A stretch of 64,000 nucleotides of DNA. Source: Clostridiales bacterium. GTDB taxonomy: Bacteria > Bacillota > Clostridia > Christensenellales > Aristaeellaceae. Where the stretch lies: assembly GCA_012523405.1 (NCBI GenBank), contig JAAYIN010000072.1:1-64000 (forward strand), in the 5' to 3' direction. The notes below the pieces were generated by a model that saw only the letters and a program-made list of their open reading frames with translations, was not told the DNA's origin and did no database searches. This document shows positions 9,329-17,365 of this stretch, piece after piece. A program made the position numbers and the translations under genes. Each line of letters opens with the position of its first letter. Within the stretch, counting starts at the first letter, position 1.

Positions 9329-10216
9329 ATGAAAATAAGAAAAAAGCGGAAATTTCAATTGTTCGATTGCGTCAACAATACGATACTTGTATTGGTTTCG
9401 CTGGTCTGTGTCTATCCTTTCCTATATGTGTTCTTTGTGGCATGCTCCGACGGCGCGCCTCTGGCACTTGGGCAGGTGACCTTCCTGCCCAAAGGGTTTC
9501 AGTTACGCTCCTTTGAGTATATTTTTCAAAACCCGCGCTTCAATGTAGGGTCGGGATTGCTCAACTCGTTTTTGTATACAATAGTCGGCACGGTGGCGGC
9601 GCTGTTGGTGACCTATGTCACGGCGTTTGTGCTCAGCCGCAAGCGTTTCGTCCACCGTCATTGGATGATGAAGCTGTTCATCATTACATGGGTCTTTGAT
9701 GCGGGCATTATCCCGCAGTACATCATTTACAATATGTTTGGCTTTGTGGATAATCCTTGGGTCATGATCATCCCGGGCGCGATTAATACGCAGTTCCTGA
9801 TTATCGCCCGTACCTTTTTGCTGGGCATTCCGGATGAGCTGGAGGAGGCGGCGTTCATTGACGGCGCGAACGACTTGCAGCTGCTATGGCGAATTTATTT
9901 ACCGCTGTCAACCACGATCCTGGCAACCATCGGCACCTTCTATGCGGTAGCGACATGGAACCAGTATTTGATCCCACAGATTTACCTCAAGAGCAATGAC
10001 CTCAAAACGATCCAACAGGTGCTCAAAAATGTCGTAATCACCAGCGGTTCATCGGATACCACATTTAGAAACGTGGTGGTGGATGGGGTCACCTTAAATC
10101 AGCACAACCTAAAATCCGCTGCCATTTTCATCACGATACTGCCCATCGTTTGCGTCTATCCTTTTGTTCAAAAATACTTTAAGAAAGGCATTCTTCTTGG
10201 GTCTGTGAAGGGCTGA
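9329..10216 (+). CDS. Sugar ABC transporter permease (YtcP/LplC-like)
   Basis: About 295 residues from ATG 9329, preceded by AAAGGAGG. It starts with a short basic stretch followed by a hydrophobic span (TILVLVSLVCVYPFLYVFF). The EAA loop is LEEAAFIDGANDLQLLWRIYLP. It pairs with the upstream permease to make the membrane part of the importer. The C-terminus ends GILLGSVKG, the ending typical of YtcP-type permeases. Confidence 0.9.
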   Translation: MKIRKKRKFQLFDCVNNTILVLVSLVCVYPFLYVFFVACSDGAPLALGQVTFLPKGFQLRSFEYIFQNPRFNVGSGLLNSFLYTIVGTVAALLVTYVTAFVLSRKRFVHRHWMMKLFIITWVFDAGIIPQYIIYNMFGFVDNPWVMIIPGAINTQFLIIARTFLLGIPDELEEAAFIDGANDLQLLWRIYLPLSTTILATIGTFYAVATWNQYLIPQIYLKSNDLKTIQQVLKNVVITSGSSDTTFRNVVVDGVTLNQHNLKSAAIFITILPIVCVYPFVQKYFKKGILLGSVKG

Positions 10217-10236
10217 GGAGAGAAGGGGGAAGAATC

Positions 10237-11415
10237 ATGGCAAGAGAATTCATCGAATTACCAACGCTTGGTACTGATGGCAGACTATATCACGATCAGC
10301 GCCTTGACACGGTGGAGGCATTGATTCCCAACGTTCCTTTCAACAGCTGCCACGCGGCAGATTTGCTTGAGCTGTCAAACGGAGATTTGCTATGCGTCTG
10401 GTTTGCAGGGTCGAGCGAAGGCTATGCGGACATCTCCATCGTTGGCAGCCGCCTCAAAGCGGGGGAAAGCCAATGGAGCAATCCCGAAAAGATATCGGAT
10501 GACGCAGTACGCTCAGAGCAAAACCCAAGCCTCTTTCAGCATCCCAATGGGGATATATGGCTGATGTATACCGCGCAAGTCGCGCGCACGAAAGATACCC
10601 CCGCGCTGTACAGCTTGCAGTTCACAGCTGAAATCCGCTGCAAAATCTCCTCTGACCAAGGGTATACATGGGGAGAAACGACCACCATGTTTGATTACCC
10701 AGGCTCTTTTTGCAGGCAGAAGATACAGGTGCTCTCAAACGGCCGATGGATATTTGGCAATTGGCGCTGCTTTGAGGATAAAACGCGCAATGGCAGCGAC
10801 ATCACCCTCCTTCAGCTGAGCGATGATGAGGGCAAGACTTGGCGCGCGGTTGAAATGCCCGGAAGCGCTGGGCGGGTTCATGCCAATGTGATCGAGCTTG
10901 AAGGCGGGAATCTGATCGCGCTGCTGCGCAGCCGTTTCTCCGATCGCATCTACATTTCTACCTCGAGCGATTTTGGCGATGAATGGACGATCCCCTACCG
11001 CACAGAGCTGCGCAACAACAACTCCTCCATATCCGCTGTGAAGCTTCAAAGCGGCGGTATCGCGATGATCTATAACGACGTTTCCTTTAGCGAAGAACCC
11101 AGCGGCAAAGTGGCCATCTGGCCTGATCAACGCTGCCCTGTGACGCTGGCGATTTCGGATGACGGAGGCAAAACATGGCCTTATCGCCGCATTGTCGAAA
11201 TCGGAGAGGGCTTTACAGGTCCATGGAATGATGTGAACAATCGCCGCTATGAATACCCTGTGGTGATGCAGGGCGCCGATGGCAAGGTCCATGCTGCATA
11301 TAGCTGGGGCGGCCGCAAGCAGGTGAAATACGTTGCGGTAAGCGAAGAATGGATTCGCGGAGATCGGACGATCAAGGGTGCAGAGGATGATCCGCTGTAT
11401 CCGTGCAACCGCTGA
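10237..11415 (+). CDS. Cytoplasmic sialidase-fold glycoside hydrolase (BNR repeats)
   Basis: 392 residues with no signal peptide. At least four Asp-box motifs mark a six-bladed propeller: SSDQGYTW, SDDEGKTW, SSDFGDEW and SDDGGKTW. The N-terminal NSCHAADLLELSNGDLLCVWFAGS and AVRSEQNPSLFQHPNGDIW match the BNR_2 sialidase-like family. True sialidases are usually secreted; a cytoplasmic member behind an importer should act on the internalised substrate. Many members of this branch are not sialidases, so the bond cleaved is open. A terminator-like hairpin follows directly. Confidence 0.78.
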   Translation: MAREFIELPTLGTDGRLYHDQRLDTVEALIPNVPFNSCHAADLLELSNGDLLCVWFAGSSEGYADISIVGSRLKAGESQWSNPEKISDDAVRSEQNPSLFQHPNGDIWLMYTAQVARTKDTPALYSLQFTAEIRCKISSDQGYTWGETTTMFDYPGSFCRQKIQVLSNGRWIFGNWRCFEDKTRNGSDITLLQLSDDEGKTWRAVEMPGSAGRVHANVIELEGGNLIALLRSRFSDRIYISTSSDFGDEWTIPYRTELRNNNSSISAVKLQSGGIAMIYNDVSFSEEPSGKVAIWPDQRCPVTLAISDDGGKTWPYRRIVEIGEGFTGPWNDVNNRRYEYPVVMQGADGKVHAAYSWGGRKQVKYVAVSEEWIRGDRTIKGAEDDPLYPCNR

Positions 11416-11420
11416 TATGC

Positions 11421-11456
11421 AATGCCGCAAAGGAATGATCTTTTGCGGCATTTTTT
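11421..11456 (+). terminator. Internal terminator after the sialidase-fold gene
   Basis: AATGCCGCAAA pairs with TTTGCGGCATT over a short loop and is followed by TTTTTT. It should stop most transcription before the last two genes of the cluster, which then either rely on read-through or have their own promoter. Confidence 0.8.
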
Positions 11457-11508
11457 CCGCGTCCATTCATGGGGCGCGGCAGATAGGGAGATAAGGAGTG
11501 AGCTTTGC

Positions 11509-12444
11509 ATGAGGAAAACATGGGCGGATATAGCGATTCCCGAAACGGGCATTGCGCAGGGCGATATGCCGGGTGATCAGATTCAAATAGGGGGGACGCA
11601 TATTCAAAAGGCGGGCTTGCTCATGCCGATGCTGCTGGAAAAACTACCCCCAATATTTGAAAAGACATCGCATGAGCGTGCGGTGATATCGGTGTACGGC
11701 GGCTCAGGCGTTGGAAAATCGGAAATAGCCTCTTTGATCACCTATTACCTTGGGCATGAGGGGATCGGCAGCTATACGCTGTCAGGGGATAATTACCCCT
11801 TGCGCATCCCAAAGGATAATGACGCGGAGCGCCTTCGCGTGTTCCAAAGGGGCGGGATGAGGGGTCTTTTGGCAAGCGGGCAATATACAGACGATAGGGG
11901 ACAGCAGCTGCGGCAATGGCAGGAGGACGGGCAGGACGCAGAGCCTGCGCTGTGCAGGGATGCCGATTGGCTATCGACCTATCAAGAGCAGGGACGCATG
12001 GCGCTCAAGGCGTATTTGGGTACGCCCAATGAGATTGATTTTAGCGAAGTGTCCCAGATCATATCAGCGTTCAAAAACGGAGCGGAGCGCATCATGCTAA
12101 AGCGTATGGGCAGAGCCGTCACCGACCTATGGTATGACAGCGTTGACTTTAGCGGGGTGAAGGTCCTTGTGATAGAGTGGACGCATGGCAACAGCGATTA
12201 CCTTCAAGGCGTTGATTATCGAATCTTCCTAAACAGCACGCCCCAGGAAACGCTCGTGCACCGTATGTCGCGTCAGCGCGACGGCAATGCGGACGGCGCA
12301 TTTACCACCATGGTGCTTGGCATTGAGCAAAAGCTCTTGGATACCCAATCGGGCAGGGCTGACGTGATCGTATCCAAAAACGGCGGCATGCTCTCGCGCC
12401 AAGAGTATCGTGCGCTGATGCTAAGGGAGGGAGCGGGACAATGA
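11509..12444 (+). CDS. P-loop nucleoside/sugar kinase-like protein
   Basis: About 311 residues from ATG 11509, with AAGGAGTG upstream. Walker A is YGGSGVGKSE at about residue 65, followed by LSGDNYPLRIP, which recalls the substrate-binding loop of the uridine kinase/phosphoribulokinase group. A late IEWTHGNSDYLQGVDYRIFL resembles the adenosine-contacting end of that group. Such proteins transfer phosphate from ATP to a small hydroxyl compound. The stop overlaps the start of the GH13 gene (ATGA), so the two are translationally coupled and likely work in sequence. The substrate is not known. Confidence 0.65.
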   Translation: MRKTWADIAIPETGIAQGDMPGDQIQIGGTHIQKAGLLMPMLLEKLPPIFEKTSHERAVISVYGGSGVGKSEIASLITYYLGHEGIGSYTLSGDNYPLRIPKDNDAERLRVFQRGGMRGLLASGQYTDDRGQQLRQWQEDGQDAEPALCRDADWLSTYQEQGRMALKAYLGTPNEIDFSEVSQIISAFKNGAERIMLKRMGRAVTDLWYDSVDFSGVKVLVIEWTHGNSDYLQGVDYRIFLNSTPQETLVHRMSRQRDGNADGAFTTMVLGIEQKLLDTQSGRADVIVSKNGGMLSRQEYRALMLREGAGQ

Positions 12445-14135
12445 ACGCAAACCAAATGGCTTCCCCCATGCTCAACCTCTATCCGGACAGCTTGGGCGGC
12501 ACGCTAAAGGATGTGACGCGGTTTTTGCAGAGTGAAGCGGTACGCGGTGCATTTGGGTCGCTCTATATTCTGCCAAGCCTCTATCATACGGATTTGGATC
12601 GCGGATTCTCGGTGATCAGCTACGATCTAAACCGTGACCTCGCAACCCCCGCGGACATGGAGGCGCTCGGGGCGCTTCATATCGATCTGAAACTGGACTT
12701 CATCCTCAACCATGCCTCCGTGCTATGCGATAGGTTTCAAGATATTCTAGCCAAGGGCAATGAATCGGTTTACAAGGATTTTTTCATTGATTGGAACCGA
12801 TTCTGGGAAGGCTATGGGAAGATGACCGCAGAGGGCTACATACAGCCTGATGAGAAATACCTGAAGGACATGTTTTTCCGCAAGCCCGGTTTGCCCATCC
12901 TGATGGTTCGTTTTCCGGATGGACACAGCACGCCCTACTGGAACACCTTCTATCAGGAAGTGCGCTATCCGCGCGTGGATGAGCAGGACCTCATGCGCAT
13001 AAGCGCCATGCAGTTTGGCGGCGCAAAGCGGCTGGCAGCACATATCAACGACTCGCTGGATCATGGGATGACCCCCAGTCACATTGATTTTGGCGAGTTT
13101 GAAGATGCGAAGGCAAGCGTTTTGGCGTTCTTGGATTCAAACAGGAAATACCTCGGGCAGATGGACCTCAACATTGAATCCCCCTTGGTGTGGGAATACT
13201 ACGATCAAACTCTCAAGCAGCTATCGGGCTACGGCGCAAGGATTGTGCGGCTGGATGCATTTGCCTATGCGCCCAAAACGCCCGGCAAGCGCAACTTCCT
13301 CAACGAACCGGACACATGGGATTTGCTTGGGCGCGTTGGGGCATTGGCGGATCAATATGACCTCACATTGCAGCCTGAAATCCACGCAAGCTACGCCGAA
13401 AAAACCCATGAAAAGTTGTCCCAAGCAGGCTATATGACCTATGATTTCTTTCTGCCGGGGCTCTTGATTGATGCGCTTGAGTGCGGAAACGGACAAGCGC
13501 TATCTGGCTGGGCAAGAGAAATCCAAGAAAAAGGGATGCGCACGGTGAATATGCTTGGCTGCCACGATGGCATTCCACTGCTTGATTTGAAGGGGCTGCT
13601 GCCCGAGCCAAGGATTCAGCAGCTGATTGACACGGTGGTTGCGCGCGGCGGCATGGTCAAGGATTTGCATGGACAGAAGAACGTCTACTATCAGGTGAAT
13701 GCGACCTATTTCAGCGCGCTTGGCGAAAACGTTGACAAAATGCTGCTGGCGCGTGCAATTCAACTGTTCATGCCTGGGAAACCACAGGTGTGGTACTTGG
13801 ATTTGTTCGCGGGCAAGAACGATATCGCAGCCGCTACAGATGGCGGTGCGGGAGGGCATAAGGAAATCAACCGAACGAACTTATCCAATCAAGCAATCGC
13901 ACAGGGGCTTGAGCAAAATATTGTGACGGAGCAGCTCAAAATGCTTCGCTTCCGCAATACGTTCGGCGCATTTGGCTTTGATAGTCATCTGGACATTGTG
14001 AGCGATGGGGCATCTCTCCATTTCATATGGGAGAGGGATGGCTGCAAGGCGGAGCTTATCGCTGACCTGAAAACCTACGCCTTCACCATCCGTGCAACCG
14101 CTGCGACAGGCGATGCTTGGGTGATCCATCCCTAG
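12441..14135 (+). CDS. GH13_18 sucrose/glucosylglycerate phosphorylase-like enzyme
   Basis: 564 residues, near the ~490-590 of the subfamily. The order of motifs follows sucrose phosphorylase: GGTLKDVTRFL near the start, DFILNHASV, FQDILAKGNESVYKDFF, VRLDAFAY (nucleophile Asp), LQPEIHASY (acid/base Glu), GCHDGIPLLDLKGLLP (transition-state Asp after His) and YQVNATYFSALG. All three catalytic carboxylates are present. The subfamily includes sucrose, sucrose-6-phosphate, glucosylglycerol and glucosylglycerate phosphorylases. Linked to sugar-acid genes, a glucoside of a small acid or polyol is a reasonable substrate, giving glucose-1-phosphate plus the free acceptor (inference). It overlaps the kinase by 4 bases. 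Confidence 0.82.
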   Translation: MNANQMASPMLNLYPDSLGGTLKDVTRFLQSEAVRGAFGSLYILPSLYHTDLDRGFSVISYDLNRDLATPADMEALGALHIDLKLDFILNHASVLCDRFQDILAKGNESVYKDFFIDWNRFWEGYGKMTAEGYIQPDEKYLKDMFFRKPGLPILMVRFPDGHSTPYWNTFYQEVRYPRVDEQDLMRISAMQFGGAKRLAAHINDSLDHGMTPSHIDFGEFEDAKASVLAFLDSNRKYLGQMDLNIESPLVWEYYDQTLKQLSGYGARIVRLDAFAYAPKTPGKRNFLNEPDTWDLLGRVGALADQYDLTLQPEIHASYAEKTHEKLSQAGYMTYDFFLPGLLIDALECGNGQALSGWAREIQEKGMRTVNMLGCHDGIPLLDLKGLLPEPRIQQLIDTVVARGGMVKDLHGQKNVYYQVNATYFSALGENVDKMLLARAIQLFMPGKPQVWYLDLFAGKNDIAAATDGGAGGHKEINRTNLSNQAIAQGLEQNIVTEQLKMLRFRNTFGAFGFDSHLDIVSDGASLHFIWERDGCKAELIADLKTYAFTIRATAATGDAWVIHP

Positions 14136-14291
14136 CGGCGAGACACAAGTATTTTCCCCGCGAACAATCTGCCTCTTATAGGCGAATCGTTTGTATGTTC
14201 TGATCAGGTACAAGGGATTCTGCTATTGAGTATAAAGAGGAAAGGTAGGACCTCTTGCTGCCTAGTTGCAAGCCAAGGAGAAAGAGAGGTC

Positions 14292-14700
14292 TTACCATTT
14301 CTGTGCGAAAAAGTTCATGGGCAGCTTGCGAAAATGCTCGGCGATGCGCAGCCTTGTGGCGTTTGATTCCTGATAGGACGCAATATAGGTCTTGCGGGAG
14401 TCGTTCTTCGCAGCCAAGAATGCGAGGAAAGCCGCAACGATGCCAGTTCCCCAGAGCATCCAAAGATGGCTCTATTGAACGCCCGCGCCGCTGCCAAAGC
14501 CCATGAACTGTGCACCGAATGCGAGGCTGATACCGACCAGCGAGGCAAGCCCATAGCGCCAATCCACAGCGAATAGAATGATCGGCATCACGATAGGCGC
14601 AGTGACAGATGCTACAAAATCTGGGAACTGATACGCGATAAAGCCTTCAACGCTTTTGCAAAGGAAGTCATCGTGTACAATAGCAAGAAGATTGCGGATT
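14292..14700 (-). pseudogene. Rearranged remnants of an ABC exporter membrane domain
   Basis: On the reverse strand, one frame encodes SVEGFIAYQFPDFVAS, then PIILFAVDWRYGLASLVG, ending at a TAG at 14472-14474. Directly after it, in the same frame, MLWGTGIVAAFLAFLAAK begins at 14459 and runs through RLRIAEHFRKLPMNFFAQ to a stop at 14292. Both are recognisable as ABC exporter transmembrane-domain parts. In an intact protein the RKLPMNFF part comes before the FIAYQFPDF part, so the pieces are in the wrong order and without an ATPase. This is decayed DNA between the GH13 gene and the suf operon. Confidence 0.65.
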
Positions 14701-14729
14701 GCGCATTCATCAGCACCCTAATGTTCTTT

Positions 14730-14761
14730 GATGGCTTATTGTGCCTGCATAATAAGCCATC
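14730..14761. other. Hairpin, 11-bp stem
   Basis: GATGGCTTATT and AATAAGCCATC form a perfect stem around a 10-base loop. It lies between the exporter remnant and the suf terminator. Its role is unclear; it may be the end of the lost exporter gene's transcript. Confidence 0.6.
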
Positions 14762-14770
14762 AGGCTAAAC

Positions 14771-14831
14771 AAAAACGACTGTATGAAGTCCAAGCATTCT
14801 TTTTTGATGCTTGGCTCATGCAGTCGTTTTT
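14771..14831. terminator. Terminator of the marR-sufC-sufB operon
   Basis: A long inverted repeat, AAAAACGACTG on one side and CAGTCGTTTTT on the other, encloses a second stem CAAGCAT/ATGCTTG. On the reverse strand the outer stem ends in a T-run, placing it about 50 bases after the sufB stop. Confidence 0.8.
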
Positions 14832-14883
14832 GCGTCTTTAAGTGGCTGAAACCAGTATGCCGTATCGCGGCAGCAGCCGTGGG

Positions 14884-15801
14884 TTATTTCAGGAATCCAT
14901 TGACGATCTCCTGCTCCGCTTCTTCCTCATCCATGCCAAGGCTGCGAAGCTTCATGATCTGCTCTCCCGCGATTTTTCCGATGGCCGCTTCGTGAATCAA
15001 TGCGGCATCCACGTGGTTTGCAGTCACGTCGGGAACCGCCTTAACCATGGCCTGATCCATGATAATCGCATCGCATTCGGAATGCCCCGAGCACATATTA
15101 TTGCCATTGATGACAGAATAGAAATACTGCTTTGAGTGCCCGCGTGCCACAGAGCGGGAAATCAGATTGGCGCTGGAATTTTTTCCATCCAAATTCACTT
15201 CGAATTGGGTGGTGGCGCTCTGGTTGCCTCCCGTCATCAGCTTTTCCTTGATGATGAGGCTGGCATCATCGGCGATGTCCGCTTTTGTGACTCGCTCGGT
15301 GCTGTCCACGCCATCAATTTGCACGGTTTCCATCTCTAGGGTTGCGCCCTTTTCCAAATGGATAATGGTCACGGGATTGAGCACATTGCTCCCCTCGCCG
15401 CTGCCTTCTCCATAATGCTTTTCCGTATATTGAACTCTGGCATTTTTCCCTACGTGGAATGTGTGAATGCCATCATGCTGGGTCAGATGCATACCGTCGT
15501 TGTGGATGCCGCAGCCCGCGATGATTTCGATATTGGCATTTTCACCAATATGAAAGTCGTTATAAACCAAATCCGTTACGCCGCTGCTGTCGATGACAAC
15601 AGGAATATGCAGCCTCTCATTTTGAGTGCCTGGGCTTACGTATACATCGATGCCGCTGCCATCAGGCTTGCCAGTGATGCGGATGTTCTTGGTGCTCACC
15701 ATGCGGTAGCCCTTTCCGTTGATTCGGATATTATACGCACCCCCAAGCTTTTCGGTGATGCCTGAGACGATCTTCAGTAAATTTGCAGCAATCGCATTCA
15801 T
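14884..15801 (-). CDS. sufB: SufB/SufD-type Fe-S cluster scaffold protein
   Basis: About 305 residues from ATG 15801, with GGGAGG seven bases ahead. It is much shorter than enterobacterial SufB (~490) and matches the compact SufB of archaea and clostridia that works with SufC alone (SmsCB-type minimal SUF system). Marks are the beta-helix core with VVIDSSGVTDLVYNDFHIGE, GCGIHNDGMHLTQHDGIHTF and the C-terminal helices AAIGKIAGEQIMKLRSLG typical of SufB/D. It assembles iron-sulfur clusters in the cytoplasm together with SufC. No sufS or sufU is nearby, so the sulfur donor is encoded elsewhere. Confidence 0.88.
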   Translation of the reverse strand: MNAIAANLLKIVSGITEKLGGAYNIRINGKGYRMVSTKNIRITGKPDGSGIDVYVSPGTQNERLHIPVVIDSSGVTDLVYNDFHIGENANIEIIAGCGIHNDGMHLTQHDGIHTFHVGKNARVQYTEKHYGEGSGEGSNVLNPVTIIHLEKGATLEMETVQIDGVDSTERVTKADIADDASLIIKEKLMTGGNQSATTQFEVNLDGKNSSANLISRSVARGHSKQYFYSVINGNNMCSGHSECDAIIMDQAMVKAVPDVTANHVDAALIHEAAIGKIAGEQIMKLRSLGMDEEEAEQEIVNGFLK

Positions 15802-15805
15802 GCGC

Positions 15806-16534
15806 TCAAGCCTCCCTTTTGTAGAACTTACAGGTGTCCGGATTGCCCAGCAAGGAGGGCAGAATGTCCTCCCGCCTGCCTTGGGCGCTGATGACGCCAT
15901 CGGCAATGACAACGATTTTATCCGCTATTTCAAGGATTCTTTCCTGATGGGAAATGATGATGATCGAGCCGTTGGTTTCCCGCCTCAGCTTTTGAAACAC
16001 CTCAATGAGGTTGTGGAAGCTCCATAGGTCGATGCCTGCCTCAGGCTCATCAAAAATGGACAGCTTGACATTCCGTGCGATCAAAATAGCGATTTCAATC
16101 CGCTTCATTTCGCCCCCTGACAGGCTGGCGTTGAGCTCTCGGTTGATGTAGTCCATGGCGCAAAGACCCACCTGCGATAGGTATTCGCATGCCTCCGCTG
16201 TGGTGAGGCTTCTGCCCGCCGCATATTGCAGCAGCGCCTTTACATCAAGACCCTTGAACCTGACAGGCTGCTGAAACGCAAAGCCGATCCCTCGTCTGGC
16301 TCGTTGGGTGATATCAAGACCTGTGATGTTCTCTCCGTCAAAGATGAGGTCTCCGCTGTCGGACGGTTCCAGCCCCATGATGATTTTGGACAGGGTGGAT
16401 TTACCGCCTCCGTTTGGACCGGTGATCACCACAAAGCTCCCTGTGTCCACCGTCAGGCTCACATTTTTTAAGATGTCCTTTTGATGATTGTTCTCATCAA
16501 CGGCACTAAAACAAATATTCTTCAGTGTCAGCAT
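15806..16534 (-). CDS. sufC: Fe-S cluster assembly ATPase SufC
   Basis: 242 residues from ATG 16534 (MLTLKNICFS). Walker A is GPNGGGKST, the signature LSGGEMKRIEIA, Walker B LSIFDEPEAGIDL, and the H-loop IISHQER. DEPEAGIDLWSF with GGEMKR is characteristic of SufC rather than of transport ATPases. It powers the conformational change of SufB during cluster assembly. It is the middle gene of the marR-sufC-sufB operon, with a 4-base gap to sufB and a structured ~134-base leader after the marR gene. Confidence 0.92.
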   Translation of the reverse strand: MLTLKNICFSAVDENNHQKDILKNVSLTVDTGSFVVITGPNGGGKSTLSKIIMGLEPSDSGDLIFDGENITGLDITQRARRGIGFAFQQPVRFKGLDVKALLQYAAGRSLTTAEACEYLSQVGLCAMDYINRELNASLSGGEMKRIEIAILIARNVKLSIFDEPEAGIDLWSFHNLIEVFQKLRRETNGSIIIISHQERILEIADKIVVIADGVISAQGRREDILPSLLGNPDTCKFYKREA

Positions 16535-16559
16535 GTATATGCTCCTTATCGTATCGATT

Positions 16560-16625
16560 TGCGGTATTTTGGCAAGATACCGCATGAAAACTCGTGGTTG
16601 GTTTTGCCGCCTGAGAATGAGGCGG
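16560..16625 (-). other. Two hairpins in the marR-sufC intergenic leader
   Basis: TGCGGTAT/ATACCGCA (16560-16584) and CCGCCT/AGGCGG (16607-16625) form consecutive stems in the 134 bases between marR and sufC. Neither is followed by a T-run on the reverse strand. They may mark an mRNA processing or stability site that lets sufCB be expressed differently from the regulator (inference). Confidence 0.45.
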
Positions 16626-16668
16626 AGTCCTTTAATATGGCGAAGCTTGCGCCGCTTAAATGGCCCTG

Positions 16669-17148
16669 CTATAGGGACGAGCCGGTGCAGTTGCAATCAC
16701 CGCAGCATTCAAACTCGCTGATGGGGAGCATGGAGATTTGATCAAGAAAGTCCATGATCAGCGTGGCATCGCTTTCTTCAAGGGTGCTTAGATAGCTGCA
16801 TATACGCTGATTCGCCTCTTTGTGATATTGCTCATGACCCCGCCTAACCTCGTCCCCAAGCTCCGTCAGCCGATAATACTTTTCCTTTTTATTGCCGCTT
16901 TTTAGGTATCTTGCAATGAAACCCTTCTCTTCCAGCTGGTTTCCGATTTGGGTGACTGCGCCTCTGGTAACCCCCATCATGCGGGATAGGGTGATGGCGT
17001 TGCATTCCGGATGCTTGTGGACGCAGTCTATCAGGTTGATTTCTGAATGGTATAGGAGGTGACTCGTGCCATAATTCCTTGGCTTCTTTTCCTCCTCCAT
17101 CAGGGCGCTTAACGTGGTGAAATAGCGATGGATGATTCTGCACTGCAT
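16669..17148 (-). CDS. MarR-family regulator with C-terminal Cys cluster, suf operon regulator
   Basis: About 159 residues from ATG 17148; a GTG seven codons upstream lacks a ribosome site. The winged helix is clear: SEINLIDCVHKHPECNAITLSRMMGVTRGAVTQIGNQLEEKGFIARY, then a wing with NKKEKYYRLTELG. The C-terminus carries ECCGDCNC, four cysteines within seven residues, close to the end. MarR proteins normally have no such tail. Next to sufCB it is a plausible iron-sulfur or iron/redox sensor, by analogy with the Cys-ligated cluster of unrelated regulators IscR and SufR. A perfect operator overlaps its own -35 box, so autorepression is likely. Confidence 0.85.
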   Translation of the reverse strand: MQCRIIHRYFTTLSALMEEEKKPRNYGTSHLLYHSEINLIDCVHKHPECNAITLSRMMGVTRGAVTQIGNQLEEKGFIARYLKSGNKKEKYYRLTELGDEVRRGHEQYHKEANQRICSYLSTLEESDATLIMDFLDQISMLPISEFECCGDCNCTGSSL

Positions 17149-17205
17149 CGGAATGATCAGTCCTTTCACTGCACTCAGGCATAAAATATGGTCTCCTGCA
17201 TAGAA

Positions 17206-17259
17206 AGTATACCATTCCCATGCCCGAATGTCAATATTGTTTAGCTACTAAACAATATT
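17206..17259 (-). promoter_or_regulatory. marR-sufCB promoter with overlapping MarR operator
   Basis: On the reverse strand TTGACA (17229-17234), a 17-bp spacer and TATACT (17206-17211) form a near-consensus promoter. A perfect 12-bp inverted repeat, AATATTGTTTAG-CTA-CTAAACAATATT (17233-17259), overlaps the first bases of the -35 box. The size and symmetry suit a MarR dimer, and binding there would block RNA polymerase. Confidence 0.85.
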
Positions 17260-17291
17260 CTTGCGCTATGGATCAAAACAGAAAATGATGA

Positions 17292-17297
17292 TATAAT
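17292..17297 (+). promoter_or_regulatory. Extended -10 promoter of the YcxB-like gene
   Basis: TGATATAAT gives an extended -10 element with a perfect TATAAT at 17292-17297. No good -35 box is visible. It is about 33 bases from the MarR operator, so the same regulator could influence it. Confidence 0.5.
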
Positions 17298-17365
17298 CGT
17301 GGGCATATATGACCTTGGAAAGAATACGCCGATAGCGCGGCGATGATGATAGGTGGTTTGCATTG

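Noticed and set aside
10237-11415. Sialic acid catabolic operon
   Set aside because: Only a DapA-type and a sialidase-fold gene fit. NanE, NanK, NagA and NagB are missing, while DUF1537 and PdxA point to sugar acids.
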